Origin: JAFGLY01 sp041309225
Lineage (GTDB): Bacteria; Myxococcota_A; UBA796; JAFGLY01
Length of the DNA: 27,806 nt
Direction: 5' to 3'
NCBI GenBank assembly: GCA_041309225.1
Contig: JBFYZZ010000075.1
Coordinates: forward strand, 1-27,806
In this document: one piece after another, positions 7,359-13,780 of the stretch
Layout: each line of letters opens with the position of its first letter
How positions within the stretch are numbered: position 1 is the first letter of the stretch
Position numbers and translations under genes: made by a program
Notes under the pieces: generated by a model
The model's database searches: none
The model's input: the letters and a program-made list of their open reading frames with translations, nothing else
What the model was told of the DNA's origin: nothing

Positions 7359-9506
7359 CTATTCGCCCCGAGGGAGCGCACCCGCGGCGTGGACGCCGGT
7401 CTCGCCGGCACCGTCCACTCCCCCGCCCTTCTCGTGGTCGTCGCCGGACTGCGCGTACCCGAACGCGCTGTCGTCGGCCGGGATCGGGTGGTCGCCGCCG
7501 CCGGGCCAGCCGTAGGCGTCCGCGTCCCCGCCCGAGTCGAGGAAGAGGCCGATGGAGTCCACGGCGGTGCGGGGGAACCGGTTGCACTCGCCGGAGTGGT
7601 TGCCCAGGCCCGTGGAGTAGGTGGACCGGATGTCGTAGGTGTCGCTGCCGTCGTTGTCCACGAAGAGGCCCACCCCCTGGCAGTTGGAGGCGCCACCGCC
7701 CAGGCCGGCGTACACGTACGTGTCGTCGCCGGCCTCGTTGACCAGCACGCCGTCGGAGAAGTCGTGGCCGGTGCCGATCATCACGTAGACCGGGCCCATG
7801 ATCGTGTTGAACGCGTCTCCGCCCTCGCCGTCGTCGAGGAGCACCCCGGCGGCGTAGTGGGCCGCGCCGCCCTGGACGTACCAGAACGCGTCGTAGGTGT
7901 CGGACCCCTGCCCGTCGAGCAGGAGCCCGACGGCCTGCCAGTACCCAGCGCCCTGGGCGAAGGTGCTGGCGGTGTAGGCGTCGTCGCCCGACACGTCGCG
8001 CAGCACGCCCACGCCGCCCGAGAGGAAGCCGCCATCGTGGTCGCCCCGCCGCCCGAACCCCGATCCCTGGGAGAACGTGGAGTTGCCGGTCGTGGGCATC
8101 TGGGGGGAGTAGTAGACCAGCTGGCCGCCATACTCCGGGTTGCCGGGATCGGCGTACCAGGTGTCGTTCCCGCCCCCGTCCCAGGCCATGCCCACGGCCT
8201 GGACGTACCCGAAGCCCTGGCTCTGGGTGAAGGTCCGGTGGAGGTCGTCCCCTCCGTCGTCGAGGAGGAGCCCGATGCCCATGCTGGCGGCGCCCTGGAC
8301 CCCCGCCTCGCCGAGGTAGACGTCGTTCCCCCCGTCGTCGTGGAGCACGCCCACACCCAGGTGGCCCCACCCCTGGCTCGTGCGCAGCGAGGTGTAGGTG
8401 TCGTCGCCGCCGCCCAGGTCGAAGAGCAGCCCCACGCCGAAGCGGCCGGAGCCCTGCCGCCCCACGTGCGAGAACGAGAACCGGCCGTAGTAGGCGTCGC
8501 CGCCGTACCGCCCGTCCTCGTCCGGGGGCAGGAGGTTCCCGGACGCCTCGCCGTCCTCCACGTAGCCGTAGGCGTCGTTCCCGCCGAGATCGACGTGGAC
8601 CGACACGGGCAGTTCGGCCGAGGAGGCGCCGCAGGGATGGAGGTAGGTGTCGTTGCCGCCGAGATCCAGGTAGAGGGCGACGTCCCCGAGGTCGCCCGGT
8701 GCGTCGTCGCCGGGACCGGCCACCACCAGGCGACCCAGCGCGGTCTCGAGGTCGAGGGTGGCGTCGACCCCGGCGAACCGGGCCAGGTCGGCCTCCTCGA
8801 CGGCGAACGCCAGCACGCGCGCCGGGTCCTGCAGGGCGCGCGGGCCGGCGGGGTCGAGCACCCAGGCCTGGACGTCTGCGCTCGTGAGATCCAGGCGGTT
8901 CCGACTCTCCGTGATGACCCCGCCGTGTCCGTAGTCGACGAGGTCCTCGACGCTCTCGGGGGCGGTGGCCTCGAGGTCTGCACGCACGCGGGCCACCGCC
9001 TGCATGGCCGCCAGGACGGGCCCCAGGGCCTCGGCGAGGTCGGCGGGCAGGCCGGAGAGATCGGCCGCGTCCTGCGTGGCCGTGGCGGGATCGATGGGAT
9101 CGGAGAGGAGGCCCGTGCCGAGGATCGCCATGGCCTCGCCCAGGGCGGTGGCCACCGGGTGGGCCGAGGCCGCGGCGTGATCGAGGTCCACGGCGACCTG
9201 GCCGCCCATGCAGGGCCAGCGCAGCGGATTCCAGTGGAGATCGCGGAACCAGGGGAGGAGGAAGGCGTCGTCGAGGTAGTCGACGTAGGAAGCCTTGGCC
9301 CAGTCGTTCTCGTCGAAGCCGACCTCCTCGAGGGTGAGCCCGGCGTCGGCCAGGGCGGCGTCGAGCAGCGGGGCGTCGGTGCCGTAGGCGCACTCGATGG
9401 CGGCGGCCTCCGCGTCCCAGGTGGGGGGCGCGAGGGGCTGGCCGGTGTCCTCGGCGTCGTTGCAGGCGAGGGCGAGGGGCACGAAGAGGACGACGGATGC
9501 GCGCAT
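7359..9506 (-). CDS. Large lipoprotein with Gly/Asp-rich solenoid-like repeats
   Basis: The 715-residue product starts with a lipoprotein signal ending L-A-L-A-C (Cys15) and then N-D-A-E-D-T-G, so it is predicted to be anchored on an envelope membrane. Residues 25-260 form a non-repetitive, partly helical domain that I do not recognise. From about 272 to 700 there are about a dozen copies of a roughly 27-residue unit with consensus G-V-G-L-L-L-D-x-G-G-N-D-T-Y-x(6)-Q-G-x-G, some with long insertions. The Asp/Gly clusters resemble Ca-binding RTX or beta-solenoid repeats, but the period is longer than the 9-residue RTX repeat. A GGAGG site precedes the ATG by 4 nt. It lies 56 nt downstream of the SNase lipoprotein on the same strand and may belong to that operon. 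Function is unknown; adhesion or a surface layer is a guess. Confidence 0.8.
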   Translation of the reverse strand: MRASVVLFVPLALACNDAEDTGQPLAPPTWDAEAAAIECAYGTDAPLLDAALADAGLTLEEVGFDENDWAKASYVDYLDDAFLLPWFRDLHWNPLRWPCMGGQVAVDLDHAAASAHPVATALGEAMAILGTGLLSDPIDPATATQDAADLSGLPADLAEALGPVLAAMQAVARVRADLEATAPESVEDLVDYGHGGVITESRNRLDLTSADVQAWVLDPAGPRALQDPARVLAFAVEEADLARFAGVDATLDLETALGRLVVAGPGDDAPGDLGDVALYLDLGGNDTYLHPCGASSAELPVSVHVDLGGNDAYGYVEDGEASGNLLPPDEDGRYGGDAYYGRFSFSHVGRQGSGRFGVGLLFDLGGGDDTYTSLRTSQGWGHLGVGVLHDDGGNDVYLGEAGVQGAASMGIGLLLDDGGDDLHRTFTQSQGFGYVQAVGMAWDGGGNDTWYADPGNPEYGGQLVYYSPQMPTTGNSTFSQGSGFGRRGDHDGGFLSGGVGVLRDVSGDDAYTASTFAQGAGYWQAVGLLLDGQGSDTYDAFWYVQGGAAHYAAGVLLDDGEGGDAFNTIMGPVYVMIGTGHDFSDGVLVNEAGDDTYVYAGLGGGASNCQGVGLFVDNDGSDTYDIRSTYSTGLGNHSGECNRFPRTAVDSIGLFLDSGGDADAYGWPGGGDHPIPADDSAFGYAQSGDDHEKGGGVDGAGETGVHAAGALPRGE
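7407..8693 (-). repeat. About 12 degenerate ~27-residue coding repeats
   Basis: These in-frame repeats lie inside the lipoprotein gene. Each unit has a hydrophobic G-V-G-L-L-L strand, then a D-x-G-G-N/D-D-x-Y turn, then a Q-G-x-G turn. Clean examples are Q-A-V-G-L-L-L-D-G-Q-G-S-D-T-Y and L-G-V-G-V-L-H-D-D-G-G-N-D-V-Y. At least three units carry insertions that break the period. Boundaries are approximate. Confidence 0.7.
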
Positions 9507-9562
9507 GGGGCCTCCGGGGGAGGGAACGGCCGCAGTCTATCCGCCGGGCGCCCGCACCGGGG

Positions 9563-10096
9563 TCACTCGGCGTTCTCGGCGATCCAGGGATCGCCGCGGC
9601 ACTCCCCCCACCCGCCGGTGCCCTCGGCCCGCGCCTCGGCGGCGGCCTCGGCCATGTCCGGGCACCAGGTGTAGTCCGCGAAGTAATCGTCGATCATCAC
9701 GGCGTACCCCTCCCGGACCAGCTCCAGGTTGAAGAGGGTACCCAGGCCCAGGAAGTGCCAGGTCTTGACGTAGGCGAGGCCGCGGCCGTACGTGTCGGTG
9801 CAGTCGCGGTCGAACACGAGCTGGACGCGGGTGCCCTCGAGCCGATCCTCGACGTACTCGGTCGCCTCCGGCCCCCAGCACTCGGAGGGCAGGTGGACCT
9901 CCGGCGTGTCGATGCACAAGAGGCGGATGCGGGTCACCGGCCCGCCCGGCAGGAGGACCGGGGGATCCACGTCGATGGTGTCGCCGTCGACCACGTAGGT
10001 GACGTCCACCACGACCGGGTCGGCGCAGGGCGCGTCGATGGTGAAGGGCGCGTGACAGCCGGTGACGAGCGGGAGGAGGGCGAGGGGGATCGGCAT
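9563..10096 (-). CDS. Thermonuclease-family (staphylococcal nuclease-like) lipoprotein
   Basis: The 177-residue product has a short lipoprotein signal (M-P-I-P-L-A-L-L-P-L-V-T-G-C, Cys14) followed by one SNase-like OB-fold domain. Its active-site pattern matches staphylococcal nuclease: V-V-D-G-D-T-I (Asp37/Asp39), R-L-L-C-I-D-T-P-E (Arg58, Asp63, Thr64, Glu66) and Y-G-R-G-L-A-Y-V (Arg105, equivalent to Arg87). All key catalytic residues are kept, so it is probably an active Ca-dependent DNA/RNA nuclease outside the cytoplasm. Extra Cys residues (24, 61, 73, 99, 145, 166) suggest disulfides. The ATG is 5 nt after the stop of the HhH-barrel gene, with GAGG inside that gene's last codons, so translation is probably coupled. 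The context points to extracellular nucleic-acid processing. Confidence 0.9.
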   Translation of the reverse strand: MPIPLALLPLVTGCHAPFTIDAPCADPVVVDVTYVVDGDTIDVDPPVLLPGGPVTRIRLLCIDTPEVHLPSECWGPEATEYVEDRLEGTRVQLVFDRDCTDTYGRGLAYVKTWHFLGLGTLFNLELVREGYAVMIDDYFADYTWCPDMAEAAAEARAEGTGGWGECRGDPWIAENAE

Positions 10097-10101
10097 GGGG
10101 A

Positions 10102-12000
10102 TCAGAACCTCACGTCCACGCCGGCCTTGAAGCGCCGCTCCGAGGGCGCCCCGGGGTCGTCGAGCGGGTGGGTCCACTCGTACCGGCCGTGGAGATCGAC
10201 CCGGCCGGGCAGGCGCACCCGGGCCGCGCCGTAGGCGCTCCAGAACTTGGCGCCGGGCAGCTCCCCCAGCCGCTCCTCCTCCCGCCGGTAGCGGGCGGTG
10301 ATCTCGACGCCGTCGGTGATGCGCCAGCTGCCCTTGAGCCATCCGTACACGTCCCGCTGCCAGTCGTCGGTCCGCGTCTCGTACCGCTCCCGGTAGTACG
10401 CCTCCAGGCGGACGGACGGGACCGGCTCCAGCCGGGCGCCCACCCCACCCGCGAGTGCGCGCCCCTGGCAGATGCGCCCGGTGCCGCAGTCGTAGGCGGG
10501 TTGCTCGTCCCCGTCGGAGAGGTCCTTGTCGGTGAGGGAACCCTTGACGTAGACCCCGACGGCATCGAGCGGATCCACGTCGATGCGGGCCTCCGTGGCC
10601 GCCTTCCAGACGTCCTGGGTCATCCGCCGCCAGACGTCGCCCTTGGCGCCCAGCCGGAGCCACGGCGTGGCGTTCCACACCACCTTCGCCTGGGGCCCGA
10701 CCTCGTCGCGGTCGCGTTGGCCAGTCAGTTCGTCCGCCTGGGAGGAGCCGCGGCTGTGGGGGTTGTCGAAGCCGATGCCGTAGTAGCGCGCGGCGAGCGT
10801 GACCTCGGCCGGGGCCGGGTTCCACACGCTCTCCACGCGCGCGGCGACGCCCCCGGTGAACGTGACCGCCGTCTCGCCGTACAGGTCGAGGACGCCGTTG
10901 GACCAGGCACCGTCCACGCCCGCCGCGCCGTAGGGGGATGCGTTGGGGAGGTCTGCGGTGGAGAACTCGTAGTCGAAGGCCTTGACGGTACGCCCCACCC
11001 AGGCGGTGGCGCCGACGTGCACGTCCTTTGACCACGCGAGGGTGGCGTTCCCGCCGGCCAGGTCCTCCCGGTAGACCCGGGGGAGGGTGGGGTAGTCGGG
11101 TGGCTCGCCGCCGAGGACGGTGATGTTGTCGCGGGCGGTACCGGCATCGGCGAAGTAGAGGTCGTGGGGGCTCATGGATCCCCAGGCCGTGAACCGCAGC
11201 GCCGGGCCGCGCGCGAGCGGCCACTCCAGCGTGCCGGCGAGCCCCAGCAGATGCCTCGGCACGGTGTACCCGTCGAAGTCGGACTGCTCGTCGACCTTGA
11301 GTTCGGCCACCCAGCCCTGGGGCCGCTCCCGCTCGGTCTCGTCGAAGGTGAGGCGCTGGCCGAAGCCCATGCCGTAGTGGCCGGCGATGACGGACCAGAC
11401 GCCGCGGCGGGCGGCGGCGTAGGCGCGCTCCAGGCGGACCCGGGGGCCGTACCCGTCGAAGGCCGGCTCGGCCCCCGACCAGTCCGGTCCGTACAGCTGC
11501 TCCTGTTCCCCCACGAGGATCCCCCCCTCGATCCACTTCGCGTACTTCACGCGGGACCTGGCGTAGCCGGCGGGGACCTCTCCGTCGCTGGAGGCGTCCA
11601 TCACCCGGGCCGAGGCGCTGCCCGACACGCGCCGCTGCCCGTCGGCACGGCGGGCCACCTCCACGAAGGGCTCGATCTGGCGCCAGACCGGGCGCCCCAC
11701 GAGGGGGCGCAGCTCGGAGGTGTCGGTGAAGGGTTTCGCCCGGCGCGCCGCGAGGATGGCGTCGGCCAGCGCGTAGGTCACGTCCGGGAGCTGCTGCAGC
11801 TCCTCGCGGGAGGCCGTGTTGGGATCGAGCGGCTCGGCCAGCAGGTCGAGCAGGACGTCGCGCATGTCCTCGTCGATCTCGCCCTCGTACTCGAGCTCGT
11901 AGACGTCGTCCTCGCTCGTGACCCGGATCGGGGTGCCGTAGTCGAACGCCAGCAGCGCCGGGACGGCGAGCAGGAGGGGCAGGACGCGCGGCGGGCGCAT
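10102..12000 (-). CDS. Outer-membrane beta-barrel with N-terminal helix-hairpin-helix (ComEA-like) domain
   Basis: The 632-residue product has a Sec signal peptide (cleavage near 18-20). A ComEA-like double helix-hairpin-helix follows at about 59-115, with P-N-T-A-S-R-E-E-L-Q-Q-L-P and F-T-D-T-S-E-L-R-P-L. From about 125 to the end comes a long beta-strand-rich domain finishing F-K-A-G-V-D-V-R-F, a typical outer-membrane barrel terminus. The segment G-H-Y-G-M-G-F-G-Q-R-L resembles HhH-plus-barrel proteins I associate with Bacteroidota. ComEA-like domains bind DNA outside the cytoplasm during uptake. Here the hairpin glycines are mostly replaced (L-P-D-V-T instead of L-P-G-I-G), so binding may be weak or altered. 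It lies between the lamin-tail lipoprotein and the SNase lipoprotein with 5-nt gaps on both sides. DNA transport or tethering is inferred. Confidence 0.8.
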   Translation of the reverse strand: MRPPRVLPLLLAVPALLAFDYGTPIRVTSEDDVYELEYEGEIDEDMRDVLLDLLAEPLDPNTASREELQQLPDVTYALADAILAARRAKPFTDTSELRPLVGRPVWRQIEPFVEVARRADGQRRVSGSASARVMDASSDGEVPAGYARSRVKYAKWIEGGILVGEQEQLYGPDWSGAEPAFDGYGPRVRLERAYAAARRGVWSVIAGHYGMGFGQRLTFDETERERPQGWVAELKVDEQSDFDGYTVPRHLLGLAGTLEWPLARGPALRFTAWGSMSPHDLYFADAGTARDNITVLGGEPPDYPTLPRVYREDLAGGNATLAWSKDVHVGATAWVGRTVKAFDYEFSTADLPNASPYGAAGVDGAWSNGVLDLYGETAVTFTGGVAARVESVWNPAPAEVTLAARYYGIGFDNPHSRGSSQADELTGQRDRDEVGPQAKVVWNATPWLRLGAKGDVWRRMTQDVWKAATEARIDVDPLDAVGVYVKGSLTDKDLSDGDEQPAYDCGTGRICQGRALAGGVGARLEPVPSVRLEAYYRERYETRTDDWQRDVYGWLKGSWRITDGVEITARYRREEERLGELPGAKFWSAYGAARVRLPGRVDLHGRYEWTHPLDDPGAPSERRFKAGVDVRF

Positions 12001-12005
12001 GGGGG

Positions 12006-13694
12006 CTAGGGACAGGCGCCGTTGGAGCCGCCGGCCGTGGGCGCGGCGAAGACACAGAAGTCCTCGCCCGAGCGGTCGGTGTCCGCGCCGTCCGGGCTGC
12101 GGCCGAGGGAGGCGCCGGAGGTCGGGTTCTCGGCGACCGAGGTGGCGGCGGCGCCGGACTCGTCGAGGATGCCGTGGTCGTTGGGCGGCGAGTACACCAC
12201 CGCGTCGGCCAGGACACCCGCACAGTCCCGCAGGTGGACGCCGTCGCCGGTGGTGCCGTTGCCGAGGTCGAGGGCGGCCGTGACGTCGGCCGGCACGCCC
12301 GCGGCGCTCCCGGCCACGACCAGGAACCCGCCGGGGGCGAGCACGGTGTCCGCCGGGAGTTCGGCGTCGCCCGAGGGCGAGACCGGATCCGACTTGTACC
12401 ACTCGAGGAGCCAGCCCGAGAGGTCCGCGGGGGCGGCGCCCGCGTTGTGGAGCTCGATCCACTCCCGGTCGGTGTCCGCGCCCTCCGGGTCGGACACGAA
12501 CTCGTTGATCACCACGTCCACGGCGTCCGCCGCGTCGCAGCCGGTGGATCCGCCGCACTCGCCGTTCGGGGCACCGGGCGTCTCTTCGCCGGGCCCGAGG
12601 CGGTGGAAGTCCACGCCCGAGGCGTCCGTGTCGGCGCCGTCCGGGCACCGGGCCAGGGCCTCGCCGTCCCCGGGCGCCTCCGCGAGCGAGGTGGCCACGG
12701 CCCCGCCCGGCTCGTCGAGCACGCCGTCGTCGTTGGGCGGCCCGTAGACGAGACCGTCCTCGAACGTGCCCTCGGGGTCGAGCAGGTAGATCGCGTCGCC
12801 AGCGGATCCGTTGCCGAGGTCGAGGTCCAGCACGGCGTCGGTGCCGGGCACCCCCTCGCCGCCCAGCAACACCACGCCGCCGGCCGGGACACGCACGCCC
12901 GTGGGCACCACGGCGGTGCCGGAGGGGGTCTCCGGGTCGGACTTGTGCCAGGCGATGGTCCAGGCATCGAGGTGCGCCTCGGCGCCGCCCGCGTTGTGGA
13001 TCTCGATCCACTCGAGGCCGCCGTCGGCGCCGTCGGGGTTGGGCATGACCTCGTTGACGACGAGGGTCACCTCGCCGGCGGTGGAGAGCGAGGGGGGCTC
13101 GCAGCCGTTGGGCCCGCCGGGGGTGACCTGGCCGGCCGTGCGGAGGAAGAAGTCGCTCCCGGACGTGTCGGTGTCGCGGCCGTCCCCGCAGCGGGCCAGG
13201 CCCTCGTCCTCGCCGGGCCGGGGCGCGGCCGTGGGCGAGGCCTCGCCGTGCTCGTCGGGGGCGCCGTCCTCGTTGGTCCCGCCGTAGACCACGGCGTCCA
13301 CCGTGGTGCCGCAGGCGTCCACCAGGGCGAGGCCGTCGCCGCCCTCGCCGGACCCGAGGTCGGTTTCGAGGGTGACGTCGGTGCCTGCCACGGCCTCGCC
13401 GCCGACCAGCAGGAATCCGCCGGGGTCGATCGTGGTGCCCTCGGGCAGGCCGTCCGTGTCGCTCCGGGATCCCTCGGACTTGAAGACCTCGAACCGCCAG
13501 CCCGTGACGTCGATGGGCTGGGTGCCCGGGTTGTACAGCTCGATCCACTCGAGGCCGGCGTCGCTGCCGGCGGGGTTGGGGACGAACTCGTTGACGAGGA
13601 CGCGGCCCCCGCACTCGCCGTCGGCCGGTCCGCCTCCGCAGCCGGCAGCCGCCGCGAGGGGGAGGAGGACGAGGAGCCGGGGGAGGCGGGGCAT
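12006..13694 (-). CDS. Lipoprotein with three lamin-tail (LTD) domains
   Basis: The 562-residue product starts with a lipoprotein signal ending L-A-A-A-A-G-C (Cys19) and G-G-G. It contains three homologous units at about 31-197, 210-378 and 393-559. Each begins V-N-E-x-x-x-x-P-x-G-x-D-x-G-L-E-W-I-E-L-x-N-x-G, the hallmark of the lamin-tail immunoglobulin-like domain, and ends with D-G-x-D-T-D-x-S-G-x-D-F and P-G-x-P-N-G. Bacterial LTDs are common on secreted proteins, including extracellular nucleases such as Shewanella ExeM. The start is the second of two close ATGs: GGAG (13701-13704) sits 6 nt before the ATG at 13694 but directly abuts the ATG at 13700. It leads the minus-strand operon with the HhH-barrel and SNase lipoprotein. 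A surface binding or scaffold role is inferred. Confidence 0.88.
   Translation of the reverse strand: MPRLPRLLVLLPLAAAAGCGGGPADGECGGRVLVNEFVPNPAGSDAGLEWIELYNPGTQPIDVTGWRFEVFKSEGSRSDTDGLPEGTTIDPGGFLLVGGEAVAGTDVTLETDLGSGEGGDGLALVDACGTTVDAVVYGGTNEDGAPDEHGEASPTAAPRPGEDEGLARCGDGRDTDTSGSDFFLRTAGQVTPGGPNGCEPPSLSTAGEVTLVVNEVMPNPDGADGGLEWIEIHNAGGAEAHLDAWTIAWHKSDPETPSGTAVVPTGVRVPAGGVVLLGGEGVPGTDAVLDLDLGNGSAGDAIYLLDPEGTFEDGLVYGPPNDDGVLDEPGGAVATSLAEAPGDGEALARCPDGADTDASGVDFHRLGPGEETPGAPNGECGGSTGCDAADAVDVVINEFVSDPEGADTDREWIELHNAGAAPADLSGWLLEWYKSDPVSPSGDAELPADTVLAPGGFLVVAGSAAGVPADVTAALDLGNGTTGDGVHLRDCAGVLADAVVYSPPNDHGILDESGAAATSVAENPTSGASLGRSPDGADTDRSGEDFCVFAAPTAGGSNGACP
12018..13604 (-). repeat. Three tandem LTD-coding units of ~165-180 codons
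   Basis: The three units share opening N-E-F/V-x-x-x-P-x-G, central G-G-E-x-V-x-G-T-D or equivalent, and closing D-x-D-x-S-G-x-D-F segments, separated by short linkers with Cys pairs. Divergence between copies is large at the DNA level, so this is an old internal triplication rather than a recent duplication. Confidence 0.75.
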
Positions 13695-13723
13695 GGGCAT
13701 CTCCGGTCGCGGGCAGCGGGATC

Positions 13724-13730
13724 CTATACT
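13724..13730. promoter_or_regulatory. Possible shared -10 region of divergent genes
   Basis: In the 86-nt divergent gap between the LTD lipoprotein and the SpeE-like gene, the only AT-rich patch reads TATACT on plus (13725-13730) and TATAGG on minus (13724-13729). Either could act as a -10 element. No good -35 box is seen on either strand, so this is tentative. Confidence 0.25.
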
Positions 13731-13780
13731 GGCGCGGCGAGGCCCGGGCGACTAACGAGGGGGCCCGACCCGGGGAGCCC

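Noticed and set aside
6321..9674. 1117-codon open frame on the plus strand
   Set aside because: It is antisense to the SPFH and repeat-lipoprotein genes. High GC removes stops from the shadow frame, and its translation is low-complexity G/E/V-rich with no signal or domain.
9563..12223. An 886-codon minus-strand gene ending in the SNase domain
   Set aside because: The N-terminal 709 codons are an Arg/Pro/Ala-rich shadow of the barrel gene. The lipoprotein signal starts at 10096.
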